A stretch of 64,000 bases of DNA from Jejubacter sp036620675 (GTDB taxonomy: Bacteria; Pseudomonadota; Gammaproteobacteria; Enterobacterales; Enterobacteriaceae): the NCBI GenBank assembly GCA_036620675.1, contig JAZHEE010000020.1; one strand, 5' to 3'. Shown here piece by piece: positions 1-9,006 of the stretch (position 1 is its first letter; each line of letters begins with the position of its first letter). The notes beneath the pieces are model-generated. The model did not search any database. It had not been told where the DNA came from and saw nothing but the letters and a program-made list of their open reading frames with translations. The translations under genes were made by a program, and so were the position numbers.

Positions 1-14
1 GAACTGCCAGGCAT
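1..14 (+). rRNA. rrfA: 3' end of 5S rRNA (rrfA-like), partial
   Basis: The first 14 bases match the 3' end of enterobacterial 5S rRNA and are followed at once by an rrn-type terminator. In E. coli the rrnA operon lies directly upstream of the mob locus, which is also the next gene here. The rest of the rRNA operon is outside the window. Confidence 0.85.
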
Positions 15-28
15 CAAACAAAAGAAAA

Positions 29-55
29 GGCCATCCGTAAGGATGGCTTTTTTTT
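29..55 (+). terminator. Rho-independent terminator of the rRNA operon
   Basis: A GCCATCC/GGATGGC stem with a GTAA loop is followed by eight T residues, 15 bases after the 5S end. This is the standard form of an rrn terminator. Confidence 0.9.
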
Positions 56-100
56 ATGTCTGCGGCCTGTCGGTGAGAAGCGCGTCAGGAACAGATGAAG

Positions 101-126
101 AGCCCCGGTCACTGACCGGGGCTTTT
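101..126 (+). terminator. Second hairpin terminator between rrn and mob
   Basis: A nearly perfect AGCCCCGGTC/GACCGGGGCT stem is followed by a run of five T residues. It may back up the rrn terminator. Confidence 0.7.
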
Positions 127-135
127 TGCGTTTTT

Positions 136-170
136 CTCCCTCTCCCTGCGGGAGAGGGCCGGGGTGAGGG
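136..170. repeat. REP-like palindromic repeat, copy 1
   Basis: A CTCCCTCTCCC/GGGAGAGGG imperfect palindrome is followed by the tail CCGGGGTGAGGG. The same unit recurs near 17805-17845, so it is a dispersed intergenic repeat. It lies just downstream of the mob gene stop. Confidence 0.7.
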
Positions 171-172
171 CA

Positions 173-1273
173 TCAGACCGACCCTCCTTCCAGACGCTGT
201 TGCTTCAGCCACTCAGCAATGAAATCGACGATCTCCCGGGGTTGATTGATATCCAGCTGCGGCAACCCGACATCAAACGGTATATCACTGGCCAGCGCAA
301 GCGTATAGCTGTCTGGCTGTATCTCTTCTGGCTGGTGACCGCAGCCATCACGATAGAGCTGAATTTTGGCTATAGCCTCGTGTTTAAAGCCTTCCACCAG
401 AATCAAATCCAGGTGACGACTGTCCATTCGGCCCGCCAGCCGATAGAGATCGGGCTCTTCGCCATCGGGCGTCTCCGTCATTAATGCCCAGCGCTGGCTA
501 CTGGCCACCAGGGTCTGCTCCGCTCCTGCTTTACGCAGTTCGTAGCTGTCTTTACCGGGCTTATCGACATCCATATCGTGATGTGTGTGCTTAATAAGAC
601 CGGGACGAATACCACGTTCGCGTAACAGTGGAATTAACTGCTTCAGTAACGTCGTCTTTCCGGTACCGCTCCAGGCGGCAAGCGCCAGTAGCGGTGGAAG
701 CTGGCGGCGCTCCAGATCCTTGGGCGTATTCACGTTGATAAAATTCGCTTTACCGCCGGAAAAGATGACCGGATGACCGCCAGCCTGGCGTAAAAATATC
801 ATTACCCGTCGCTCGCCGCTCGTCAGATAGCTTTCCAGCGCGGGAATCAGACGTCGATGAATTAGCGCCAGTGTTGGATGATCCCGTTCACCATCGTTAA
901 CCCAGACGGCGGGAGCCTCGCCACGGGCCTGCCACAGCTGCCTGGCGAGATCCTGAGGAATATTTGGAGTATCGCAGGGGCAAAACAGGAACCAGTCATT
1001 GTGCTGGCTCTGCATCGCTGACAGCATGCCTGCCAGCGGCCCGGGATAGTCAGGAAGGCTATCGCTAATAACCGGTAGTCCGCTCTGCTGATAACATTCC
1101 AGATTGCGGTTAGCGCTAATAATAATCTGGCCTACCTGGGGAAAGAGTCGGTTAAAGATGCGTTGCCAGAGCGGTTGGCCATTCAGCAGCAGTAACCCCT
1201 TATCCTGGCCACCCATTCGGGTGGCACGCCCGCCGGCAAGAATTACGCCACAAACGTCCATCAGCCTGGTCAT
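173..1273 (-). CDS. mobA: Fused MobA-MobB molybdenum cofactor guanylyltransferase / GTP-binding adaptor
   Basis: MobA attaches GMP to molybdopterin to make the MGD form of the cofactor; MobB is a GTP-binding partner. In E. coli these are two adjacent genes. Here one uninterrupted frame of 366 residues encodes both. The MobA nucleotidyltransferase part (about residues 1-190) has LAGGRATRMGGQDKG near residue 12 and CPCDTP near 98. The MobB part begins near residue 193 with the P-loop WSGTGKTTL (201-209) and later has LVEGFKHE. No ATG, GTG or TTG codon sits at the MobB start position, so re-initiation there looks unlikely. The start is placed at the ATG preceded by AGAGGCG and not at an upstream ATG at 1339, which has no Shine-Dalgarno support. 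Function is certain by homology; the fusion is directly visible. Confidence 0.93.
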   Translation of the reverse strand: MTRLMDVCGVILAGGRATRMGGQDKGLLLLNGQPLWQRIFNRLFPQVGQIIISANRNLECYQQSGLPVISDSLPDYPGPLAGMLSAMQSQHNDWFLFCPCDTPNIPQDLARQLWQARGEAPAVWVNDGERDHPTLALIHRRLIPALESYLTSGERRVMIFLRQAGGHPVIFSGGKANFINVNTPKDLERRQLPPLLALAAWSGTGKTTLLKQLIPLLRERGIRPGLIKHTHHDMDVDKPGKDSYELRKAGAEQTLVASSQRWALMTETPDGEEPDLYRLAGRMDSRHLDLILVEGFKHEAIAKIQLYRDGCGHQPEEIQPDSYTLALASDIPFDVGLPQLDINQPREIVDFIAEWLKQQRLEGGSV

Positions 1274-1343
1274 GAAAGTCGCCTCTTTTAATGTGGGTTT
1301 GAGCCTGCTAATTTGTCCTGTAACAGGATAAAGGAGCACTGAT

Positions 1344-1613
1344 ATGAAATGTAAACGTCTTAACGAAGTGATCGAACTGCTTCAGCCTGCCTGGCAGGAA
1401 GAGCCCGACCTGAATTTGCTGCAATTTTTGCAGAAACTGGCTCAGGAGTCAGGTTTTACCGGCGATCTGGCCGATCTAACGGACGATATTCTGATCTATC
1501 ATCTGAAAATGCGCGGTTCCGCAAAAGATGAAGCTATTCCCGGCCTGAAAAAAGATTATGAGGAAGATTTTAAAACTGCCCTGCTAAAAGCGCGAGGCAT
1601 TATTAAAGAGTAA
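1344..1613 (+). CDS. yihD: YihD family protein (DUF1040)
   Basis: An 89-residue protein nearly identical in length and sequence to E. coli YihD, starting MKCKRLNEVIELLQPAW. The gene is divergent from mobAB and upstream of srkA, as in E. coli. No catalytic motif is visible; it is a small acidic helical cytosolic protein whose biochemical role is not established. Confidence 0.93.
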   Translation: MKCKRLNEVIELLQPAWQEEPDLNLLQFLQKLAQESGFTGDLADLTDDILIYHLKMRGSAKDEAIPGLKKDYEEDFKTALLKARGIIKE

Positions 1614-1695
1614 AAGCTTGTAAGCGAATCGTCCGCAAAGCCTGTGAAATGTTATCCTGAACCGAATAACTCTTGTATGACCGCGCGGATATCGA

Positions 1696-2682
1696 ATGAC
1701 GGATAGCGCTTTTCATTTTCAAACATTACACCCGGATACTATACTCGATGCCCTGTTTGAGCAGGGGATCCGGGTGGATTCTGGCCTGACGGCGCTCAAT
1801 AGCTACGAGAATCGGGTTTATCAGTTCCTGGATGAAGACCGGCATCGCTACGTGGTGAAGTTTTATCGCCCGGCGCGCTGGAACGCGCAGCAAATAGAAG
1901 AAGAGCATCAGTTTGCTCTGGAGCTACAGGCCAGTGAGGTTCCGCTGGCTGCACCGCTTGCCATTGATGGTAAGACGCTGTTTGAGCATCAGGGGTTTCT
2001 GTTTGCATTATTCCCGAGCCTGGGTGGGCGCCAGTATGAAACAGACAATCTGGATCAGATGGAACAGGTGGGGCGCTATCTCGGTCGAATTCACCAGACC
2101 GGGCGACGCGAATGCTTTCACTATCGACCTACCATAGGGCTTGAGGAATATCTTCTGGAGCCGCGCGCGCTGTTTGAGGTCGCTTCTTTGATTCCCTCCG
2201 CGCTGAAAGCCAGATTCCTGCAGTCGGTTGATACGCTGATAGCAGAGGTTTCGGCACAGTGGGATAATGATTATATGCCGCTCCGGCTACATGGTGACTG
2301 CCATCCGGGCAATATCCTGTGGCGCGACGGCCCCCTGTTCGTCGATCTGGACGATTCCCGTAACGGCCCGGCGGTTCAGGATATCTGGATGCTGTTGAAC
2401 GGCGATAAATCCAGCCAGCGGCTACAGCTTGAAACCATTATTGAAGCCTATGAGGAGTTTGGCTCCTTTAATACCGATGAGTTGAAACGGATTGAACCCC
2501 TGCGGGCCATGCGTATGGTCTGGTATCTGGCCTGGATAATGCGCCGTTGGGACGACCCGGCTTTCCCGGGAAGCTTCCCCTGGATGAAAGAGGAAGATTT
2601 CTGGAGAAGACAAACTGCCACCTTTAATGAGCAGGTCAGGGTTCTTCGCGAACCCCCATTACAACTAACGCCCATGTATTAA
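1696..2682 (+). CDS. srkA: Stress response kinase SrkA (YihE)
   Basis: A 328-residue serine/threonine kinase of the aminoglycoside-phosphotransferase fold, the same length as E. coli SrkA. The catalytic loop HGDCHPGNILW lies near residue 200 and the metal-binding VDLDD follows about 16 residues later. SrkA is known to protect stressed cells by countering MazEF-mediated death and belongs to the Cpx response. The gene ends 26 bases before dsbA with no terminator between them, which agrees with co-transcription as in E. coli. Confidence 0.95.
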   Translation: MTDSAFHFQTLHPDTILDALFEQGIRVDSGLTALNSYENRVYQFLDEDRHRYVVKFYRPARWNAQQIEEEHQFALELQASEVPLAAPLAIDGKTLFEHQGFLFALFPSLGGRQYETDNLDQMEQVGRYLGRIHQTGRRECFHYRPTIGLEEYLLEPRALFEVASLIPSALKARFLQSVDTLIAEVSAQWDNDYMPLRLHGDCHPGNILWRDGPLFVDLDDSRNGPAVQDIWMLLNGDKSSQRLQLETIIEAYEEFGSFNTDELKRIEPLRAMRMVWYLAWIMRRWDDPAFPGSFPWMKEEDFWRRQTATFNEQVRVLREPPLQLTPMY

Positions 2683-2708
2683 AGCGATATTTTCAGGAGA
2701 GAATCTAA

Positions 2709-3332
2709 ATGAAAAAAGTCTGGCTGGCCCTGGCGGGAATGATTCTGGCGTTCAGCGCCTCCGCGGCACAGATCACCGACGGCAAGCAGTACACCACGCT
2801 CGATAAGCCTGTGCAGGGAGAACCCCAGGTTCTGGAGTTCTTCTCTTTCTACTGCCCGCACTGCTATCAGTTCGAGCAGGTATGGCACATCCCTGCCAAC
2901 GTGAAGAAAAAGCTGCCGGAAGGCACTAAAATGACCAAGTACCATGTCGAATTCCTGGGGCCGCTGGGTAAAGAGCTGACTCAGGCGTGGGCGGTCGCGA
3001 TCTCTTTGGGCGTGCAGGATAAGATCACGGCTCCGATGTTTGAAGCCGTACAGAAAAAGATGACTGTACAGAGCGTAGCTGATATTCGTCAGGTGTTTAT
3101 CGACGCGGGCGTGAAGCCCGAAGAGTATGACGCCGCGTGGAACAGTTTTGTGGTTAAATCGCTGGTTGCTCAGCAGCAGAAAGCCGCCGCCGATTTGCAA
3201 CTGCAGGGCGTTCCGGCGATGTTTGTTAATGGTAAATACGCTATCAATATGCAGGGCATGGACACCAGCAGCATGGATAAATTCGTTCAGGAATATGCTG
3301 ACACGGTGAAATTCCTGGTCGAGAAGAAGTAA
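2709..3332 (+). CDS. dsbA: Periplasmic thiol:disulfide interchange protein DsbA
   Basis: DsbA introduces disulfide bonds into exported proteins. The 207-residue precursor has a Sec signal peptide (MKKVWLALAGMILAFSASAA, cleavage after about residue 19-20), the active-site CPHC at residues 49-52 in a thioredoxin fold, and the conserved cis-proline segment GVPAMFVNG. A Shine-Dalgarno AGGAGA precedes the ATG. It follows srkA and is followed by a strong bidirectional hairpin. Confidence 0.97.
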   Translation: MKKVWLALAGMILAFSASAAQITDGKQYTTLDKPVQGEPQVLEFFSFYCPHCYQFEQVWHIPANVKKKLPEGTKMTKYHVEFLGPLGKELTQAWAVAISLGVQDKITAPMFEAVQKKMTVQSVADIRQVFIDAGVKPEEYDAAWNSFVVKSLVAQQQKAAADLQLQGVPAMFVNGKYAINMQGMDTSSMDKFVQEYADTVKFLVEKK

Positions 3333-3355
3333 GTCTCAGCGCTGTCTGAATAGTA

Positions 3356-3382
3356 AAACGCCGGTCATTGACCGGCGTTTTT
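3356..3382. terminator. Bidirectional terminator between dsbA and yihG
   Basis: A perfect AAACGCCGGTCA/TGACCGGCGTTT stem has A residues on the left and T residues on the right, so it can end transcription from both sides. The yihG stop codon (3365-3367) lies inside the stem, so the last codons of yihG are part of the terminator. Confidence 0.88.
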
Positions 3383-4273
3383 GTATTGTTGCTGGATGGC
3401 TTCCAGCTGGTCGTCCTTCTCACCCCACAGGGTGTTGAGCCATAGCTGGAAGCGGCGTTTAAAGTTCTTATCGTTTACATAGTCGCCGTGCAGATTTTCG
3501 TCAATAGCGATCAGGTTGACCCGTACTACAATCCGGGTCAGGCGTCCGCTAAGCATATCGTAAAACGGTGTACGATTATTTTCCGGATAGCAGATGGTTA
3601 CGTTAAGCAACTTATCGAACTGCTTGCCCAACACGTTAAGCGCCATCGCAATACCGGCCGCTTTTGGCGGCAATAAGTTTCTGAATGGCGAGCGCGACTG
3701 CCGGTGTTTTTCTGGCGTAAACCGCGAGCCTTCCACAAAGTTCACGATAGTTGTCGGATGATGACGAAATTTCTCGCATGAACGGCGCGTGGTTTCCACA
3801 TCCTGGCCACGTTTTTCCGGGTGCCGAATAAGGTAGCTGCGCGAATAGCGTTTCATAAATGGCATATCCAGCGCCCAGCAGGCCAGGCCAATAAACGGAA
3901 CCCAGGCCAGTTGTTGCTTAAGAAAATACTTATTCATCGGGATCTGTTTACGGAACAGCACGCAGAGCACGACAATATCAGCCCAGCTACGATGGTTGCA
4001 GATAAGCAGATACCAGTTCTTCTTGCTTAGTCCTTCCAGCCCCTCAACGTCCCACTTTAGCCAGGGATTCAGGTGTAGCAGCAGTGCCAGTCCTTCACAC
4101 CAGCAATACATCATGAAATTGCAGAAACGGGAAATTGAACGCCACACGAAGGGGATGGGTAGCAGAAGCTTGAGCAAGCCCGAAACAATGATGGGCACGG
4201 AACAAGCGATCGTGACCAGAATAGTAAGGACAACGCTTAAGAGCAAAGTGAGCGTGGCGAGCAATCTCGACAT
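3365..4273 (-). CDS. yihG: Probable 1-acyl-sn-glycerol-3-phosphate acyltransferase YihG
   Basis: A 302-residue inner-membrane acyltransferase of the PlsC family, close to E. coli YihG. It has an N-terminal hydrophobic segment, the catalytic HX4D motif in NHRSWADIV near residue 93, and the acceptor-binding motif VEGSRFT near residue 180. It probably acylates lysophosphatidic acid in phospholipid synthesis. In E. coli yihF lies between dsbA and yihG; here dsbA and yihG are directly convergent and no yihF is present. The C-terminus is slightly shorter than in E. coli and is encoded within the shared terminator. Confidence 0.92.
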   Translation of the reverse strand: MSRLLATLTLLLSVVLTILVTIACSVPIIVSGLLKLLLPIPFVWRSISRFCNFMMYCWCEGLALLLHLNPWLKWDVEGLEGLSKKNWYLLICNHRSWADIVVLCVLFRKQIPMNKYFLKQQLAWVPFIGLACWALDMPFMKRYSRSYLIRHPEKRGQDVETTRRSCEKFRHHPTTIVNFVEGSRFTPEKHRQSRSPFRNLLPPKAAGIAMALNVLGKQFDKLLNVTICYPENNRTPFYDMLSGRLTRIVVRVNLIAIDENLHGDYVNDKNFKRRFQLWLNTLWGEKDDQLEAIQQQYKNAGQ

Positions 4274-4719
4274 AGTTATTTTTTAGATGGTTAGAAAATG
4301 AAAGATGCTGGCAATAAAGATGACAGGGCGCAAATCTTATCAGAAAACGGGTGTTAATGATGGCACTAAAAGTAACGGACCTGGAAATATCACGCGCTGA
4401 TTAGTCCCCCTTATTAACCATCATGGCATAACCTGCGTTTATATCCACATTAACACTCTGTGCTCAACGATCCTGCTCATAAACACGCTTAATTTTAACA
4501 TATTGAATTTAAAGAGATTCATATCAATCTTTAGAGCGTTAATTTGTGGGATATCAATCGATAACGATTTTGTGCACAAAGTTATCCACAACCCGGTAAT
4601 GGGAGCGATCCTGAAGATCGCGACTTCTTTTTGTGGTTCGACAGTATGCCGCTTCATGTTTTATGCCCGGCTGTGGCATCCTTTACCTACTGACAGACAA
4701 CCATCAGGCACGGAACACT
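4274..4719. other. yihG-polA divergent intergenic region
   Basis: A 446-base AT-rich region holds the promoters of yihG and polA. I see no credible gene in it. It contains a perfect DnaA box at 4582-4590, listed separately. Open frames that run through it into polA lack homologous N-termini. Confidence 0.6.
4582..4590 (+). promoter_or_regulatory. Perfect DnaA box upstream of polA
   Basis: TTATCCACA matches the consensus DnaA site TTATNCACA exactly and lies about 130 bases before the polA start. DnaA control of polA is an inference from position. A single 9-mer also arises by chance. Confidence 0.5.
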
Positions 4720-7515
4720 ATGGCCCAGATCGCAGAAAATCCACTTATCCTCGTCGACGGATCCTCCTACCTTTATCGGGCGTATCACGCCTTCCCGCCG
4801 CTAACCAACAGCGCTGGCGAGCCAACCGGAGCGATGTACGGCGTGCTGAATATGCTGCGTAGTCTGCTGCTACAGTACCAGCCGTCCCATGCTGCCGTGG
4901 TTTTCGATGCCAAAGGAAAAACCTTTCGCGACGAATTGTTTGAAAACTATAAATCGCATCGTCCCCCCATGCCGGACGATCTGCGCGCGCAGATTGAACC
5001 GCTGCACCATATGGTGAAAGCGATGGGGCTGCCGCTTCTGGTGGTGTCTGGCGTAGAGGCAGATGATGTTATCGGCACCCTGGCGCGGGAAGCGGAAAGC
5101 GCAGGCCGCCATGTGCTGATCAGCACCGGCGATAAAGATATGGCGCAACTGGTCACGCCATCCATCACACTGATCAATACCATGACCAACACCGTTCTTG
5201 GTCCGGATGAAGTGTGTGAGAAATATGGCGTACCGCCAGAGCTGATTATTGATTTTCTGGCGCTGATGGGCGACTCGTCGGATAACATTCCCGGCGTGCC
5301 CGGCGTGGGGCAGAAGACTGCCCAGGCGTTATTACAGGGGCTGGGCGGCCTGGATGTGCTGTATAACAACCTGGACAAGATCGCCGAGCTCAGCTTCCGC
5401 GGCGCGAAAACCATGGGGGCTAAGCTGGAGCAAAATCAGGAGATGGCGCGCCTTTCTTATCAACTGGCGACTATCAAGACCGATGTGCCGCTGGAACTGA
5501 CCTGTGATGAACTGGAAGTGAAGGCGCCGGAAACCGACAACCTGCTGGCCCAGTTCGAAAAGTATGATTTTAAACGCTGGACTGTCGATGTCGCCGCCGG
5601 CAAGTGGCTCCGGGCGAAAGGCAGCGCCGGCGTCGCTAAGAGCAAGAGCGTGGAGAGCGAGAACGCTGCTCCTCAGCCGCAAGCGCAGGAGGCCAGCACG
5701 CTGTCCAGTGATGATTACGTCACTATTCTTGATGAAGAGACGCTGAAGGCGTGGATCGCCCGTCTGGAGAAAGCGCCGGTCTTCGCCTTCGATACCGAAA
5801 CCGATAGTCTGGATGGCCTGACCGCCAATCTGGTGGGACTCTCTTTTGCCGATAAGCCCGGCCATGCGGCCTATGTGCCGGTCGCGCATGACTATCTGGA
5901 TGCGCCGGATCAGATCCCTCGCGACCGGGTGCTGGCGCTACTCAAGCCGCTGCTGGAAAATGAAAAAGTGCTGAAAGTTGGCCAGAACCTGAAGTATGAC
6001 CGGGGTATTCTCGATAACTACGGCGTTAAGCTGCAGGGCATTGCTTTCGATACTATGCTGGAATCCTATGTGCTGAACAGCGTGGCTGGTCGCCACGATA
6101 TGGACAGCCTGGCCAGCCGCTGGCTGAGCCACAAGACCATCACCTTTGAAGAGATCGCCGGTAAGGGGAAAAATCAGCTCACCTTTAACCAGATCGCGCT
6201 GGAAGAAGCAGGTCGCTATGCCGCAGAAGACGCCGACGTCACGCTGCGCCTGCATCTGGCTATGTGGCCGCAGCTGGAAAAAGAGCAGGGGCCACTCAAT
6301 ATTTTCCGCAATATCGAAATGCCGCTGGTACCGGTTCTGTCACGGGTTGAACGCAACGGCGTGATGATCGATCCCGCAGTGCTTCACGCCCATTCGGAAG
6401 AGTTGGGTAAGCGCCTGGTGGAGCTGGAACAGAAGGCTCATGAGATTGCCGGCGAGCCCTTTAACCTGTCATCGCCCAGGCAGTTGCAGACTATTCTGTT
6501 CGAAAAACAGGGCATTAAACCACTGAAGAAGACACCGGGCGGTGCGCCTTCCACATCGGAAGAGGTGCTGGAAGAGCTGGCGCTGGACTATCCGCTGCCG
6601 AAGGTGATTCTGGAGTATCGCGGCCTGGCCAAGCTGAAGTCGACCTATACCGACAAGCTGCCGTTAATGATCAATTCAAAAACTGGCCGCGTTCACACCT
6701 CTTACCATCAGGCGGTTACCGCCACCGGGCGTCTGTCTTCGACCGATCCCAACCTGCAGAACATTCCGGTACGTAATGAGGAAGGTCGCCGTATTCGCCA
6801 GGCCTTCATCGCTCCGGATGATTACGTCATTGTTTCCGCGGACTACTCCCAGATAGAGCTGCGCATTATGGCGCATCTGTCACGGGATAAAGGGCTGTTG
6901 ACCGCCTTTGCCGAAGGGAAAGATATCCATCGCGCTACGGCGGCGGAAGTCTTCGATAGGCCGCTGGAAAGCATCACCTCTGAGCAGCGTCGTAGCGCCA
7001 AGGCCATTAATTTTGGCCTGATCTACGGTATGAGCGCCTTTGGTCTGGCGCGCCAGCTTAATATTCCGCGTAAAGAGGCCCAGAAATATATGGATCTCTA
7101 CTTCGAACGCTATCCCGGTGTGCTGGAGTATATGGAGCGCACCCGCCAGCAGGCGAAAGAGCAGGGCTATGTCGAAACCCTGGAAGGGCGGCGCCTGTGG
7201 CTGCCGGAAATCGGCTCACGAAACGGCGCTCGTCGCGCTGCGGCGGAGCGTGCGGCAATTAACGCCCCCATGCAGGGTACCGCGGCGGACATTATCAAAC
7301 GTGCCATGATCGCCGTGGATGACTGGCTGCTGAAGTCCGGGCCGCGGGTGAAAATGATCATGCAGGTACATGATGAACTGGTGTTTGAAGTGCATAAAGA
7401 CGATCTGCAGGCGGTATCTCAGAAGATTCATGAGCTGATGGAAGGGTGTGTGAAGCTGGAAGTGCCCCTGCTGGTGGAAGTGGGCAGCGGTAAAAACTGG
7501 GACGAAGCGCACTAA
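4720..7515 (+). CDS. polA: DNA polymerase I
   Basis: Repair and Okazaki-fragment-processing polymerase of 931 residues (E. coli 928). The order is an N-terminal 5'-3' exonuclease starting NPLILVDGSSYLYRAYHAF, a variable Ala/Gln/Ser linker near residues 320-345, a 3'-5' proofreading domain with FAFDTETDSLD, and the polymerase domain with DYSQIELRIMAHLSRD (motif A), RRSAKAINFGLIYG (motif B, O-helix) and VHDELVFE (motif C). All catalytic acidic residues are present. The start is set at MAQIAENP, matching the E. coli N-terminus, although the frame is open 29 codons further upstream. Confidence 0.97.
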   Translation: MAQIAENPLILVDGSSYLYRAYHAFPPLTNSAGEPTGAMYGVLNMLRSLLLQYQPSHAAVVFDAKGKTFRDELFENYKSHRPPMPDDLRAQIEPLHHMVKAMGLPLLVVSGVEADDVIGTLAREAESAGRHVLISTGDKDMAQLVTPSITLINTMTNTVLGPDEVCEKYGVPPELIIDFLALMGDSSDNIPGVPGVGQKTAQALLQGLGGLDVLYNNLDKIAELSFRGAKTMGAKLEQNQEMARLSYQLATIKTDVPLELTCDELEVKAPETDNLLAQFEKYDFKRWTVDVAAGKWLRAKGSAGVAKSKSVESENAAPQPQAQEASTLSSDDYVTILDEETLKAWIARLEKAPVFAFDTETDSLDGLTANLVGLSFADKPGHAAYVPVAHDYLDAPDQIPRDRVLALLKPLLENEKVLKVGQNLKYDRGILDNYGVKLQGIAFDTMLESYVLNSVAGRHDMDSLASRWLSHKTITFEEIAGKGKNQLTFNQIALEEAGRYAAEDADVTLRLHLAMWPQLEKEQGPLNIFRNIEMPLVPVLSRVERNGVMIDPAVLHAHSEELGKRLVELEQKAHEIAGEPFNLSSPRQLQTILFEKQGIKPLKKTPGGAPSTSEEVLEELALDYPLPKVILEYRGLAKLKSTYTDKLPLMINSKTGRVHTSYHQAVTATGRLSSTDPNLQNIPVRNEEGRRIRQAFIAPDDYVIVSADYSQIELRIMAHLSRDKGLLTAFAEGKDIHRATAAEVFDRPLESITSEQRRSAKAINFGLIYGMSAFGLARQLNIPRKEAQKYMDLYFERYPGVLEYMERTRQQAKEQGYVETLEGRRLWLPEIGSRNGARRAAAERAAINAPMQGTAADIIKRAMIAVDDWLLKSGPRVKMIMQVHDELVFEVHKDDLQAVSQKIHELMEGCVKLEVPLLVEVGSGKNWDEAH

Positions 7516-7686
7516 TTATTCAGCCGTTCGCGTCGGATAAGCCCGGCGCGCTAAGGCGGAATCTGAACCCTATGTTTTGTAACTAAGCAACATTTAAGAT
7601 AGGTTTTTGTGATGGTTGTTCAAGTTCGTTATGTAAAGAGTGAAAAAAAACTACAAAAAATGCTTTTTCCTCGCATTAAAAAAGAG

Positions 7687-7692
7687 TAGAGT
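7687..7692 (+). promoter_or_regulatory. -10 element of the spf promoter
   Basis: TAGAGT lies eight bases before the expected Spot 42 first base at 7700 and is preceded by a T-rich stretch. In E. coli this promoter is repressed by CRP-cAMP; I did not assign a CRP site with confidence. Confidence 0.5.
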
Positions 7693-7699
7693 TAACGGC

Positions 7700-7811
7700 G
7701 TAGGGTACAGAGGTAAGATGTTCTATCTTTCAGACCTTTTACTTCACGTAATCGGATTTGGCTGAATATTTTAGCCGCCCCGGTCAGTCAATGGCCGGGG
7801 CGTTTTTTATT
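7700..7811 (+). ncRNA. spf: Spot 42 small RNA
   Basis: The sequence starting GTAGGGTACAGAGG is almost identical to E. coli Spot 42, including the unstructured target-binding segments. It ends in a GCCCCGGTCA/TGGCCGGGGC hairpin with a T tail. Spot 42 is an Hfq-dependent regulator of carbon-catabolite genes. Its location between polA and yihA is the same as in E. coli. Confidence 0.95.
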
Positions 7812-7861
7812 GTCTGCGCTCCACGAAAGCGCCACGCGCAATGGCGCGGCGGCTATCTGAA

Positions 7862-8500
7862 TTACGCTTCGGCTTCCGGCTCGTCGGCGACGATCTCCGG
7901 CAGGTCGTTAAACCAACTGTCCAGCTTGTTTTTGAGTTTATCCACGCCCATCTTTTTCAGCGAAGAGAAGATCTCGACGTCAACGTCTCCGTTAAAGGCG
8001 ATGGCGGCTTCACGCACCATATTCAGCTGCTTCTTGCGGGCGCCGGAGGCCAGCTTATCGGCTTTGGTCAGCAGTACCAGCACTGGAATATTGCAGTCCA
8101 CCGCCCATTCGATCATTTGCTGATCGAGATCCTTCATCGGATGGCGGATATCCATCAGTACAACCAGGCCCTGAAGGCAGCGACGCATCTGCAGGTACTC
8201 GCCGAGCGCATGCTGCCATTTGCGTTTCATCTCTTCCGGGACTTCGGCATACCCGTATCCCGGAAGGTCGACCAGGCGTTTGCCTTCAGCTACCTGGAAC
8301 AGGTTTATCAACTGAGTACGCCCTGGCGTCTTACTGGTTCTTGCCAGGTTCTTCTGATTGGTCAGCGTGTTCAGCGCGCTCGACTTACCGGCGTTGGAGC
8401 GGCCCGCAAAGGCGACCTCGATCCCGCTGTCAGCGGGGAGATGGCGAATATCCGGCGCACTGGTGACAAAGTGCGTCAGTTGATAATTCCAGTTAGTCAC
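7862..8500 (-). CDS. yihA: Ribosome biogenesis GTPase YihA/YsxC (EngB)
   Basis: Essential TRAFAC-class GTPase for large-subunit assembly. G1 is GRSNAGKSS, G3 is DLPGYG and G4 is TKAD, all intact. The chosen GTG start aligns with the E. coli N-terminus (MTNLNYQQTHF, here VTNWNYQLTHF) and has GGAG nine bases upstream. An in-frame ATG at 8515 would add five residues but has no ribosome-binding sequence. Confidence 0.94.
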   Translation of the reverse strand: MTNWNYQLTHFVTSAPDIRHLPADSGIEVAFAGRSNAGKSSALNTLTNQKNLARTSKTPGRTQLINLFQVAEGKRLVDLPGYGYAEVPEEMKRKWQHALGEYLQMRRCLQGLVVLMDIRHPMKDLDQQMIEWAVDCNIPVLVLLTKADKLASGARKKQLNMVREAAIAFNGDVDVEIFSSLKKMGVDKLKNKLDSWFNDLPEIVADEPEAEA

Positions 8501-8762
8501 AATGGTCGTCTCCATCAGGGATGCATATGGCCGGGATTATACCTGATATGCGCCTTCGGACGCCCGTGATTGGAGCAGACTAATCTCATTGCCATACTCT
8601 TTGTAAGACATTGACCATTGTTTTAGCGGGCAATGGCGGCATTTATTTATATAAATTTTAATATAACGGTAATAAAAACAGTGTATTAATACTTTTATAC
8701 GGCGTGAGCCTGGCGACTGCGCCTGGGGATATCCTTGTTAATGTAAGGGATAAGCGTAAAGT

Positions 8763-9006
8763 ATCCCTCACAGGCAAGGAGCCCTAAGGATACCGTTCAG
8801 GATGAACGCTCAGGAACGACAGGACGTCGAAGAGCAGGGAAGACCAGGATGGTGACCGTCAGGATGGCGGAATAATAAAGGAAAAGGACAACACAAAGGA
8901 CGTAGTGCGCTGAAGGAAAGACAGGGTGTCGACAGCAAACACGGACGATTTGACTCGTAAGAGTTCAGTGATAAATCAGGCGGCAGGTTATCCTGCCGCC
9001 TTTTTT
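8763..9006 (+). ncRNA. csrC: CsrC small RNA (CsrA-sequestering)
   Basis: CsrC titrates the translational regulator CsrA. About 14 GGA motifs, several as AGGA or CAGGA, fill roughly 210 bases. They are followed by a GGCGGCAGG/CCTGCCGCC terminator hairpin (8979-9000) and six T residues. The position between yihA and yihI matches E. coli csrC. Sequence identity with E. coli is modest, which is usual for this RNA. The 5' end is approximate, placed after a TAAAGT -10-like element. Confidence 0.85.

Noticed and set aside
690..740. Separate mobB start inside the fused mob gene
   Set aside because: No ATG, GTG or TTG at or near the E. coli mobB start position; the only GTG nearby lies inside conserved MobA sequence.
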